Shown here piece by piece: positions 43,699 through 56,682 of a DNA stretch of 64,000 nucleotides (the first letter of the stretch is position 1; each line of letters begins with the position of its first letter). The notes beneath the pieces were generated by a model, which worked only from the letters and a program-made list of their open reading frames with translations, ran no database searches and was not told the DNA's origin. The position numbers were made by a program, and so were the translations under genes. The DNA is taken from contig OZ243889.1 in assembly GCA_965213525.1 (NCBI GenBank), forward strand, positions 2,294,001-2,358,000, given 5' to 3'. Origin of the DNA: G965213525 sp965213525 (GTDB lineage Bacteria > Actinomycetota > Acidimicrobiia > Acidimicrobiales > Poriferisodalaceae).

Positions 43699-43734
43699 AC
43701 GCTCCGCCGGCAACGGGATCGCACGGCGGAGCGT
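43699..43734 (-). promoter_or_regulatory. Leader hairpin upstream of rplC
   Basis: ACGCTCCGCCG (43699-43709) and CGGCGGAGCGT (43724-43734) form a perfect 11-bp stem with a 14-base loop, 61 bases before the rplC start. In E. coli, L4 represses the S10 operon through a leader hairpin; a similar role here is inference. Confidence 0.45.
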
Positions 43735-43853
43735 CTGCTCGGTTGTGCTGTCGGGTTCCCCACGACGGGGCCTGGACAGACGTCGGTTCGTCGTCGGGCC
43801 CATCCGTCGACGTCACGGCGCCGGGCCCCTGCCCCAACGAGGGCAACGACGAG

Positions 43854-43882
43854 ACGCTACCGTCGCCGGGCGCTCATCACAA
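43854..43882 (-). promoter_or_regulatory. Promoter of the rplC-to-adk ribosomal operon
   Basis: Minus strand TTGTGA (43877-43882), 17-base spacer, TAGCGT (43854-43859). The leader to rplC is about 210 bases. Confidence 0.6.
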
Positions 43883-43959
43883 GGCGGCCCGGCCCCGCCC
43901 GCCGGCCCGGTCATCACGAGGCGGCCCGGCCCTCGCTCGGCCGCTCGGGCGACACACCG

Positions 43960-44834
43960 CTAGCGGCGGGTCGCCCGGGTGAAGCGCCGGGCGGACAACG
44001 GGGCGAAGACCGCCACGGTGAGCAGCACCCAGCCCACGGTGTAGAGGATGGGGTGCTGCAGCGACCAGACGTCGGGCGCCATCGCACCCTCGGGGAGGTT
44101 GTCGAAGAGCTCGCGGGTGGCCTGGGTCACCGATGACACCGGGTTCCACTCGGCGAAGGTCCGCAACACGGCCGGCAGGTTGTCTGAGGGCACGAACGTG
44201 TTGGCGATGAAGGTGAGGGGGAACAGCACCATGAACGTGGCGTTGTTGATGACCTCGACGCTCGGGACGATCAAGGCGACGTAGGCCATGATCCATGACA
44301 CGGCGTAGGCGAACAGCAGCAGCAGCCCGAAGCCGACGACGGCGTCGAACACCGAACCCCGGATGCGCCAGCCCACGGCCAGCCCAGCGACGACCATGAC
44401 CGCCAGCGACGCCACGTTGTAGATGACGTCGCTCAACGTACGGCCGACGAGCACCGCCCCGTGCACCATCGGCAACGAGCGGAACCGGTTGATCACCCCC
44501 TTCTCGACGTCCTCGGCGATGCCGAGCGCGGTGAACGTGGAGCCGAACGTCACCGTCTGGGCGAACACGCCGGCGATGAGGAACTCGCGGTAGCTGATGC
44601 CGGGGACGTCGATCGAGTCGCCGAAGACGTAGGCGAACAGCAGGACGAACATGATGGGCGAGATCAAGACGAAGACGAGCACCTCTGGCACGCGCCGGAT
44701 CTTGATGACGTTGCGCCGGGCCATGACCGCCACGTCGCCGAGCGCCTCGCGTAGCGTCGATCGCCGTCTGGCCGTCGGCGCCAGAGGCGCCGTCGCCCCC
44801 GCTCGTGCCGCCGCCTCGGTCGAGGTGGGTGCGC

Positions 44835-44838
<4 letters not shown>
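43960..44838 (-). CDS. ABC-2 type transporter permease, DrrB type
   Basis: The 292-residue protein has six hydrophobic segments and the DrrB/ABC-2 features RRVPEVLVFVLISPIMFVLLFAYVFG, EDVEKGVINRFRSLPM and FPLTFIANTFVPSDNLPAVLRTFAEWNPVS. It pairs with the DrrA-type ATPase upstream (ATGA overlap). Known relatives export daunorubicin, other drugs or lipids; the substrate is unknown. Confidence 0.88.
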
Positions 44839-45821
<983 letters not shown>

Positions 45822-45927
45822 CGTCCCATCGTCGCAGGCCCTGGCCGTTCGGCGATGGCGTTTCCCGCCGCGCCGGCCATCCCGGTCACGCCACTCCGAT
45901 TCCGGGCACGCGCTGGCGCACCCGGCC

Positions 45928-45933
45928 TACCCT
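45928..45933 (+). promoter_or_regulatory. -10 box for leaderless MOSC gene
   Basis: TACCCT ends 6 bases before the ATG at 45940; no Shine-Dalgarno. Confidence 0.4.
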
Positions 45934-45939
45934 CGCGGC

Positions 45940-46812
45940 ATGGATGGGCGTCTGGTGGCCATCGACGTCCACCCCGTCAAGTCGTGCCGGCGGGTCGCTC
46001 TCGACGTCGTCGTGGTCACCGAGGCCGGGTTGGCCGGCGACCGGCGGTGGCAGGTCGTCGACGACGAAGGCGGGCCGCTGACCCAACGGACCCATCCTCA
46101 GCTGGCTGTCGTCGAGGCGACCGTGACAGCCGACGGCGGACTGACCCTCACCGCACCCGGTCGCGAGGCGCTCGACGTCGCCGCGCCGGGCACCGGTGAC
46201 CTCACGGTGCGGTCCAAGCCGGGGCTGGAGGTGACGGTTGCCGACGCCGGCGACGCCGCCGCCGTGTGGTTCGCCGCCCTGCTCGGCGAACCGACCCGGC
46301 TGGTCGGGCTGACCGAGCGATCCGATCTGCGCCTGCCCGCCGAGCTCGGCCTGTGGGACCAGCCCATCGGGCTCGTGGACGCCGCACCGGTGGTGGTGGC
46401 CTCGGCGGCCTCGCACCGATGGTTGGCCGAGCGAGCCGCCGAACCCTTCGGCATCGAGCGGTTCCGTTCGAACCTCGTCGTCGAGGTTGACGAGCCCTGG
46501 GTGGAGGACACCTGGTACCGCTTCACGATCGGCGGCGCCGAGCTGGTCGGCCACCTGCCGTGGCCACGCTGCGCCATCCCCCAGGTCGACCAGGACACCG
46601 GGACCCGGTGCACCGAGCCGGCCCGGGTGCTGCGCTCCCACCGCTGGTGCGCCGATGCCGCGGGCGCCCCGGCCGCCGCCCGTCCGCTGCTGGAGGGCAA
46701 CGCCCTGTTCGGCCTGGCCTGCGCCATCGGCCCCGTCGGGGCCATCCTGCGGGTCGGCGACCCGGTCACCGTCCTCGAGACCTCCCCGCCGCTGCTCCCC
46801 CCACCGCACTGA
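45940..46812 (+). CDS. MOSC domain protein, mARC/YcbX type
   Basis: The 290-residue protein has an N-terminal MOSC_N barrel (VAIDVHPVKSCRRVALDVVVVTEAGLAGDRRWQVVDDEGGPLTQRTHPQL) and a C-terminal MOSC domain (FGIERFRSNLVVEV, WPRCAIPQVDQDTGTRC). The Cys in PRC is the likely molybdenum-cofactor ligand. Relatives reduce N-hydroxylated compounds with a flavoprotein partner, not seen nearby. It is the only plus-strand gene between 18.6 and 64 kb. Confidence 0.87.
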   Translation: MDGRLVAIDVHPVKSCRRVALDVVVVTEAGLAGDRRWQVVDDEGGPLTQRTHPQLAVVEATVTADGGLTLTAPGREALDVAAPGTGDLTVRSKPGLEVTVADAGDAAAVWFAALLGEPTRLVGLTERSDLRLPAELGLWDQPIGLVDAAPVVVASAASHRWLAERAAEPFGIERFRSNLVVEVDEPWVEDTWYRFTIGGAELVGHLPWPRCAIPQVDQDTGTRCTEPARVLRSHRWCADAAGAPAAARPLLEGNALFGLACAIGPVGAILRVGDPVTVLETSPPLLPPPH

Positions 46813-46869
46813 CGGCGGCTGAAGCCGGCCGGGGCCCGACGACGAGCGGGCGGGGGAGCACCATCGGCG

Positions 46870-46988
46870 AGCGAGGACCTCGGCGCGCAGCCCGCCGCCC
46901 CCTCCTCCGGTCATGGGGAGCGGCCCGACGACGCGAGGACGGGCGGGGCGACCTCTGCCAGCGAGGACTTCGGCGCGCAGCCCGCCGC
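46870..46988. repeat. Two 29-base direct repeats between MOSC gene and rpsJ
   Basis: 46870-46898 and 46960-46988 read AGCGAGGAC(C/T)TCGGCGCGCAGCCCGCCGC, one mismatch, period 90. The second is the loop of the hairpin at 46938-47014. Confidence 0.75.
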
Positions 46989-47014
46989 AGCTGGCGGAGG
47001 TCGCCCCGCCCGTC
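46938..47014. terminator. Large hairpin between convergent genes
   Basis: GACGGGCGGGGCGACCTC (46938-46955) pairs perfectly with 46997-47014; a G-T pair and GCCAGC/GCTGGC extend the stem to 25 bp with a loop of 27. It lies between the MOSC gene (plus) and rpsJ (minus) and can stop transcription from both sides. No U-run. Confidence 0.65.
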
Positions 47015-47037
47015 CGTCACGAGGGCCACGGGGACCC

Positions 47038-47355
47038 CTAGGTCTGGATCTTGATCTCGATGTCGACGCCAGCCGGCAGGTCCAAGCGCTGCAGCGAGTC
47101 CACCGTCTTGGCGGTCGGCTCGACGATGTCGATGAGCCGCTTGTGCACCCGCATCTCGAAGTGCTCCTGGGAGTCCTTGTACTTGTGGGGGCTCCGCACG
47201 ACCGTGAAGCGATGCTTCTCGGTCGGCAGCGGGATCGGGCCCCGGAACGAGGCCTGGGTGCGGGTCACGGTCTCGACGATCTTCTTCGCCGACTCGTCCA
47301 AGACGTTGTGGTCGTACGCCTTCAACTTGATGCGGATCTGCTGCTTGGCCGCCAT
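47038..47355 (-). CDS. rpsJ: 30S ribosomal protein S10
   Basis: The 105-residue protein has KIRIKLKAYDHNVLDESAKKIVETV-like start and GPIPLPTEKHRFTVVRSPHKYKDSQEHFEMRVHKRLIDI, the S10 (NusE) core. It also joins the NusB antitermination complex. ATG at 47355 directly follows the tuf stop. Here it ends the str operon instead of opening the S10 operon. Confidence 0.98.
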   Translation of the reverse strand: MAAKQQIRIKLKAYDHNVLDESAKKIVETVTRTQASFRGPIPLPTEKHRFTVVRSPHKYKDSQEHFEMRVHKRLIDIVEPTAKTVDSLQRLDLPAGVDIEIKIQT

Positions 47356-48546
47356 CTACTTGGTGATCTTGGTGACGCGGCCGGCGCCGACGGTGCGGCC
47401 ACCCTCACGGATGGCGAAGCGCAGCCCCTCGTCCATGGCGATGGGCGCCCCGAGCGTGACCGTCAGGTCGGTGTTGTCGCCGGGCATGCACATCTCGGTG
47501 CCCTCCGGCAGGGTGATCGAGCCCGTCACGTCGGTGGTGCGGAAGTAGAACTGGGGCCGATACCCGTCGAAGAAGGGCTTGTGGCGCCCGCCCTCGTCGG
47601 TGGTCAGCACGTACACCTGCGCTTCGAACTCGGTGTGAGGGGTGATCGACCCGGGCTTGGCCAGCACCTGTCCACGCTGCACCTCTTCCTTCTTGGTGCC
47701 TCGCAGCAACACGCCGACGTTCTCACCGGCACGACCCTCGTCGAGCATCTTGCGGAACATCTCGACACCGGTCACCGTGGTCTTGGTCGTGTCCTTGATG
47801 CCGACGATCTCCACCTCGTCGCCGACCTTGACGATGCCCTGCTCGATGGCGCCCGTCACCACCGTGCCGCGCCCGGTGATCGTGAAGACGTCCTCGATCG
47901 GCATCAGGTACGGCTTGTCGGTGTCGCGCTCGGGCTCGAGCACCCACTCGTCGACGGCGTCCATGAGCTCGATGATCTTGTCGCCCCACTCCCCCGAGGA
48001 GTCCTCGAGGCCCTTGAGGGCGCTCACCTGGATCACGGGACAGTCGTCACCGGGGAACTCGTACTCGGTGAGCAGCTCACGGACCTCGAGCTCGACGAGC
48101 TCGAGCAGCTCCTCGTCGTCGACCATGTCGACCTTGTTGAGGGCGACGACGATGCGGGGCACGCCCACCTGGCGGGCGAGCAGCACGTGCTCACGGGTCT
48201 GGGCCATCGGGCCGTCAGCCGCACTGATCACCAGGATCGCGCCGTCGACCTGGGCGGCGCCGGTGATCATGTTCTTGATGTAGTCGGCATGACCGGGCAT
48301 GTCGACGTGGGCGTAGTGGCGGGCTGTGGTCTCGTACTCGACGTGAGCGATCGAGATGGTGATGCCCCGCTCCTTCTCCTCGGGCGCCTTGTCGATCTCG
48401 TCGAACGGGGTCGCCACCGGCGAGATCCCCCGGTCGGCCAGCACGCGGGTGATGGCCGCGGTCAGCGTGGTCTTCCCATGATCCACGTGGCCCATCGTCC
48501 CCACGTTGACGTGGGGCTTGGTCCGCTCGAACTTTGCCTTGGACAT
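47356..48546 (-). CDS. tuf: Elongation factor Tu
   Basis: The 396-residue GTPase brings aminoacyl-tRNA to the ribosome. GTP-site motifs: GHVDHGKTTLTAAIT, DMPGHADYIKNM, ALNKVDMVDD; effector region KAPEEKERGITISIAHVEYET. Domains 2 and 3 are complete, ending GGRTVGAGRVTKITK. ATG at 48546, 79 bases after fusA. Confidence 0.99.
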   Translation of the reverse strand: MSKAKFERTKPHVNVGTMGHVDHGKTTLTAAITRVLADRGISPVATPFDEIDKAPEEKERGITISIAHVEYETTARHYAHVDMPGHADYIKNMITGAAQVDGAILVISAADGPMAQTREHVLLARQVGVPRIVVALNKVDMVDDEELLELVELEVRELLTEYEFPGDDCPVIQVSALKGLEDSSGEWGDKIIELMDAVDEWVLEPERDTDKPYLMPIEDVFTITGRGTVVTGAIEQGIVKVGDEVEIVGIKDTTKTTVTGVEMFRKMLDEGRAGENVGVLLRGTKKEEVQRGQVLAKPGSITPHTEFEAQVYVLTTDEGGRHKPFFDGYRPQFYFRTTDVTGSITLPEGTEMCMPGDNTDLTVTLGAPIAMDEGLRFAIREGGRTVGAGRVTKITK

Positions 48547-48625
48547 GGATCTCAGCTTCCTTCTCGCGCAGCCCGTCTGGGCGATGTCGGTGGATCGGTG
48601 GATGGGGTCGGGGCGTTGCCCGGGA

Positions 48626-50710
48626 TCACTCGCCGCGCACGCGGGCGATGATCTCCTCGGCGATGGACTTGGGAACCTCTTGGTAGGACCCGAAGTGCAT
48701 GGAGTGGTTGGCGCGCCCCTGGGTCTTGGAGCGCAGGTCGTTCGCGTAGCCGAACATCTCTGACAGCGGCACCTCAGCTTGGATCACCTGGCTGTTGCCT
48801 CGGCTCTCCATCTTGCCGACCTTGCCACGCCGGCTGTTCAGGTCGCCGATGACGTCGCCCATGTAGTCCTCGGGGGTGGTGACCTCGACGCTCATGACCG
48901 GCTCGAGGATGACGGGACCGGCCTGGCGGACCGCCTCGCGGAACACCATCTGACCGGCGATCTTGAACGCCATCTCCGACGAGTCGACGTCGTGGTAGGA
49001 GCCGTCGACGAGGCTGACCTTCATGTCGACGGTGGGGAACCCCGCCAACACGCCGTTCGTCATCGAATCCTGGAACCCGGCGTTGACCGAGGGGATGTAC
49101 TCCTTGGGGATCGAACCGCCCTTGATGGCGTCGTCGAACTCGTAGCCGCCGCCGGGCCCCGTCGGCTCGAGATCGATGACCACATCGGCGAACTGGCCCG
49201 AGCCACCGGTCTGCTTCTTGTGGCGGTAGCGCACGCCCTTGACCGGGGTCGTGACCGTCTCGCGGTAGGCGACCTGGGGCTTGCCGACGGTGGCGTCGAC
49301 GCGGAACTCACGCAGCATGCGGTCGACGAGGATCTCGAGGTGCAGCTCGCCCATGCCCGAGATGACCGTCTGGCCGGTCTCTTCGTCGCTGCGCACCCGG
49401 AACGTGGGGTCCTCGTCAGACAGCGAGGCGAGGGCCTTGCCCATCTTGTCCTGGTCGGCCTTGGAGCGGGGCTCGACCGCGACGTGCACGACCGGCTCGG
49501 GGAAGGTGAGGGTCTCGAGCACGATGGCGTCGACCGGATCGCACAGGGTGTCGCCGGTCTTGGCGCCCTTCATGCCGATGAGGGCCACGATGTCACCGGC
49601 GACCGCAGCGTCGCGCTCCTCGCGCTTGATGGCGTGCATCTGGAGGATGCGACCCACCCGCTCCTTGGTGCCCGTGGTGCTGTTGAGGACCTGTGAGCCC
49701 TTCTCGAGGCGACCCGAGTAGACGCGCACGTAGACGAGCTTGCCCTTGGACTCGGGGTCGGTGGCGATCTTGAACGCCAGGCCGGAGAAGGGAGCGTCGC
49801 TGCGAGCCTCGCGCTCGACGGTCTCCTCGCCCTTGAGGTCGGTGCCCGTCACCGGCGGCAGGTCGAGGGGGGAGGGCAAGTAGTCGAGCACGGCGTCGAG
49901 CAACGGCTGGACGCCCTTGTTCTTGTAGGCGCTCCCGGTCATCACGGGCACGAAGCGACCAGCGATCGTGCCCCGTCGGAGGGCGGCCCTCAGCTCGGCG
50001 GGGGTGACCTCCTCATCACCGAGGTACTTCTCGGCGATGGCATCGTCGGTGTCGCTGACCAGGTTCATCAGCTCGTCGCGGTACTCAGCGGCCTTCTCGG
50101 CCAGGTCGTCGGGGATGGGGACGACGTCCCAGCTGGCGCCGAGGTCCTCGCCCTTCCAGACGAGGGCGTGCATCTCGACGAGGTCGACCACCCCTGCGAA
50201 GTCGCCCTCTGACCCGATCGGCAGCTGCAGCACGACGGGGTTGGCGCCCAGGCGATCGACGATGGAGGCGACGCCACCGTAGAAGTCGGCGCCGGTGCGG
50301 TCCATCTTGTTGATGAAGCAGATGCGGGGGACGTTGTACTTGTCGGCCTGGCGCCACACCGTCTCGGACTGCGGCTCGACACCGGCCACCCCGTCGAACA
50401 CCGCCACGGCCCCGTCGAGCACGCGCAGCGACCGCTCGACCTCGACCGTGAAGTCGACGTGGCCGGGGGTGTCGATGATGTTGATGACGTGGTCGTTCCA
50501 GATGCACTTGGTGGCAGCGGAGGTGATCGTGATGCCACGCTCCTGCTCCTGTTCCATCCAGTCCATCGTGGCCGAGCCCTCGTGGACCTCACCGATCTTG
50601 TAGTTGACGCCGGTGTAGTAGAGGATCCGCTCGGTCGTGGTCGTCTTGCCGGCATCGATGTGGGCCATGATGCCGATGTTGCGGAGGGTCTCGAGGGGTT
50701 CGCGAGCCAT
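48626..50710 (-). CDS. fusA: Elongation factor G
   Basis: The 694-residue translocase begins REPLETLRNIGIMAHIDAGKTTTTERILYYTG, with G motifs DTPGHVDFTVEVERSLR and CFINKMDRTGADF, and domain IV with GGSGQFADVVIDLEP, then domain V ending FGSYQEVPKSIAEEIIARVRGE. Length is standard for EF-G1. ATG at 50710, 77 bases after rpsG. Confidence 0.99.
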   Translation of the reverse strand: MAREPLETLRNIGIMAHIDAGKTTTTERILYYTGVNYKIGEVHEGSATMDWMEQEQERGITITSAATKCIWNDHVINIIDTPGHVDFTVEVERSLRVLDGAVAVFDGVAGVEPQSETVWRQADKYNVPRICFINKMDRTGADFYGGVASIVDRLGANPVVLQLPIGSEGDFAGVVDLVEMHALVWKGEDLGASWDVVPIPDDLAEKAAEYRDELMNLVSDTDDAIAEKYLGDEEVTPAELRAALRRGTIAGRFVPVMTGSAYKNKGVQPLLDAVLDYLPSPLDLPPVTGTDLKGEETVEREARSDAPFSGLAFKIATDPESKGKLVYVRVYSGRLEKGSQVLNSTTGTKERVGRILQMHAIKREERDAAVAGDIVALIGMKGAKTGDTLCDPVDAIVLETLTFPEPVVHVAVEPRSKADQDKMGKALASLSDEDPTFRVRSDEETGQTVISGMGELHLEILVDRMLREFRVDATVGKPQVAYRETVTTPVKGVRYRHKKQTGGSGQFADVVIDLEPTGPGGGYEFDDAIKGGSIPKEYIPSVNAGFQDSMTNGVLAGFPTVDMKVSLVDGSYHDVDSSEMAFKIAGQMVFREAVRQAGPVILEPVMSVEVTTPEDYMGDVIGDLNSRRGKVGKMESRGNSQVIQAEVPLSEMFGYANDLRSKTQGRANHSMHFGSYQEVPKSIAEEIIARVRGE

Positions 50711-50787
50711 GGGGTCTCTTCGTCAGTGTGGGAAGGGTGGGGACGTGTCCAGTGTGCCGGGCCCGGCGTCCGTCCCGGCGTCGGTGC

Positions 50788-51258
50788 TCACCAGCGGTAG
50801 TGAGCGAAGGCCTTGTTCGCCTCGGCCATGCGGTGGGTGTCCTCGCGGCGCTTGACCGCGGCGCCCACGCCGTTGGAGGCGTCGAGGATCTCGTTGGCCA
50901 GGCGGTCGGCCATCGACCGCTCGCGCCGAGCCCGGCTGTACTGCACGATCCAGCGGATGGCCAGCGTCGTGGCACGACGGGGGCGCACCTCGACAGGCAC
51001 CTGGTAGGTGGCACCACCCACCCGGCGGCTCTTCACCTCGAGCTGGGGCCGAGCGTTCTCGATGGCTCGCTTCAGCAGGGCCAGCGGATCGCCGGACGTC
51101 TTGGCCTCGACGATCTCCATCGCCTCGTACACGATGCGCTCGGCCGTGCTGCGCTTGCCGCGCTGGAGGATCTTGTTGACCAGCTGGGTGACGAGCACCG
51201 ACTTGTGGATGGGATCGGGCTGGAGCTCACGGCGGGGGGCCGCTCCGCGACGGGGCAT
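50788..51258 (-). CDS. rpsG: 30S ribosomal protein S7
   Basis: The 156-residue primary 16S-binding protein has PRRGAAPRRELQPDPIHKSVLVTQLVNKILQRGKRSTAERIVYEA and ends HRMAEANKAFAHYRW. S7 is the translational repressor of str operons in E. coli. ATG at 51258, 2 bases after rpsL. Confidence 0.98.
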   Translation of the reverse strand: MPRRGAAPRRELQPDPIHKSVLVTQLVNKILQRGKRSTAERIVYEAMEIVEAKTSGDPLALLKRAIENARPQLEVKSRRVGGATYQVPVEVRPRRATTLAIRWIVQYSRARRERSMADRLANEILDASNGVGAAVKRREDTHRMAEANKAFAHYRW

Positions 51259-51260
51259 GG

Positions 51261-51632
51261 CTAGCCCTCCTTCTTGGCGCCGTAGCGGCTTCGGGCCTGC
51301 TTGCGGTTGGCGACGCCCGAGGTGTCCAGCGCGCCGCGGATGACCTTGTAGCGAACCCCCGGAAGGTCCTTCACGCGTCCGCCGCGGACGAGCACGATCG
51401 AGTGCTCCTGGAGGTTGTGCTTCTCACCCGGGATGTAGGCCGTGACCTCGATGCCGCTCGTCAGGCGCACGCGGGCCACCTTGCGCAGGGCGGAGTTCGG
51501 CTTCTTGGGGGTGTTCGTGTACACCCGGGTGCACACGCCCCGGCGCTGCGGAGAGCCCTTGAGCGCGGGCGTCTTGCCCTTCTTGGGCTTCGACTGGCGG
51601 CCCTTGCGGACCAGCTGCTCGATCGTGGGCAC
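51261..51632 (-). CDS. rpsL: 30S ribosomal protein S12
   Basis: The 123-residue protein has PTIEQLVRKGRQSKPKKGKTPAL, TNTPKKPNSALRKVARVRL and GRVKDLPGVRYKVIRGALD. The Lys residues in TPKKPNS and GRVKDLP, which when changed give streptomycin resistance elsewhere, are wild type. GTG at 51632 follows CCGGAG. It heads rpsL-rpsG-fusA-tuf-rpsJ. Confidence 0.98.
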   Translation of the reverse strand: MPTIEQLVRKGRQSKPKKGKTPALKGSPQRRGVCTRVYTNTPKKPNSALRKVARVRLTSGIEVTAYIPGEKHNLQEHSIVLVRGGRVKDLPGVRYKVIRGALDTSGVANRKQARSRYGAKKEG

Positions 51633-51729
51633 AGACAGCACTCCGGAGGAGGACAGGGGAACGGGCGGACGCCGGGATCGACCGGCGACCAGAGGCAGCA
51701 CGCGACGAACGCATCGATGCCAACGGCGC

Positions 51730-51758
51730 ATGTTACGGCCAGCGAACGATGCCAGCAA
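51730..51758 (-). promoter_or_regulatory. str operon promoter
   Basis: Minus strand TTGCTG (51753-51758), 17-base spacer, TAACAT (51730-51735). The leader to rpsL is about 90 bases. Confidence 0.65.
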
Positions 51759-51820
51759 CCCGCCGAGCGCAGGGCCCGTCGCCGCCCTCTGACGCCAGCC
51801 CTGGGTGCACCCGGGGCACG

Positions 51821-52647
51821 TCAGCTCGAGTCGTCGACGACGCCGTCAGGCGGGCCCTCGGTCAGAGGCGAGGCCGCCTCAGGCGCCACGGTGGTCGGGG
51901 GGAAGGGGCCAGCGGTCGCTTCGAGCACCTCCTGGACGACCGCGTCGACCTCCGCGGCGTCGCGCCCGGCGGCCAGCACGAAGAGGTCGTCGAGGCGCCA
52001 GAGGACGTGGTGGCGGGCCGAGCCAGGACCAGCGGTGGAGAACCGGGTCGTGAGCACCGAGCCCACCAGCGCTTCGGTCGGTGCTGCGCTGGCGCCATCG
52101 GTCGCAGCGTCGCGCAACGTGTCGCGCCACTCGGGATCGAGGGCGACGGAGGGATCCACGGCGATGGCCACCAGCACGACGCCGGCATCGGCGGCTGAGG
52201 GGTCGGACCCGGCGGGACCGGCGGCGAGCGCTCGACGCACCTGCACCCCGGTGACGACCCCGGCCAGGCGCTCGTCACCGAGGAACTGCACCTGCACGGT
52301 CGCCACGACGTCGGGGTCGAGCTCGGCGAGGTCGAAGCCGTCACCGAGCGCAGCGGGGAAGGCGTCCAGGGCGCCCTGGCCGTCGTCGTTCCGTTCGGTC
52401 GGCGGAGCGACCTCGACCGGGGTGACCTCGATGCCGGGGACGGCGTCGGCGGGCCCGGCTGGCGAGCGGGTCGTCGTGGAGGCCTCTTGCGGGGCGCCAG
52501 CGTCGTCCCCTGAGCAGGCCGCCAGCGTCGTCGCCGCAACCGAGAGGACCGCACCGGCCAGGATCCGGCGACACCGCCGGCGGGGGCGCGCCCCACCCGC
52601 GGCGGCAGTTCCGTCGCGGGTGGGGCGCGCCAGCAGTTCGAACCGGG

Positions 52648-52651
<4 letters not shown>
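51821..52651 (-). CDS. Putative lipoprotein of unknown function
   Basis: The frame encodes an Arg-rich leader, a hydrophobic stretch and a lipobox (ILAGAVLSVAATTLAAC-SG), then an acidic domain of about 230 residues (QVQFLGDERLAGVVTGVQVRRAL, VLWRLDDLFVLAAGRDAAEVDAVVQEVL) ending DGVVDDSS. I recognise no family. The start is a problem: no ATG, GTG or TTG lies between the rpoC stop and the lipobox. A CTG at 52651 overlaps the rpoC TGA as CTGA, like the ATGA and GTGA couplings elsewhere, so I place it there. A GTG at 52747 inside rpoC is the other choice and would add 32 residues. Confidence 0.6.
52585..52631 (-). terminator. Perfect 16-bp hairpin after rpoC
   Basis: GGCGCGCCCCACCCGC (52585-52600), 15-base loop, exact complement (52616-52631). 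It starts 17 bases after the rpoC stop and fits a terminator without U-run. It also falls in the coding part of the lipoprotein leader, so it may set how much of that gene is made. Confidence 0.6.
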
Positions 52652-56586
<3,935 letters not shown>

Positions 56587-56635
56587 GTCAGCTCCTGGGG
56601 GCGCGGGGGCGGGCGAAGGCGTTCGAGACGGGGTC

Positions 56636-56677
56636 GGCGGTGGCGGTGGCGGTGGCGGTGGCGGTGGCGGTGGCGGT
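56636..56677 (-). repeat. Seven perfect GGCGGT hexamers between rpoB and rpoC
   Basis: Seven head-to-tail copies of GGCGGT (plus strand) fill 42 bases of the 96-base gap, beginning 6 bases after the rpoB stop. The minus strand reads ACCGCC repeats. It is a candidate length-variable microsatellite. Confidence 0.9.
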
Positions 56678-56682
56678 GAGCA

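Larger units (their letters stand above)
43639..43959 (-). other. 321-base leader and promoter region of the rplC operon
   Basis: No gene fits here. It holds a promoter at 43854-43882, two 22-base direct repeats (43874-43895, 43911-43932) and a leader hairpin at 43699-43734. Confidence 0.6.

Noticed and set aside
56636..56677. CRISPR-like array
   Set aside because: The 6-base unit is repeated without spacers and no cas gene is present. It is a simple tandem repeat.
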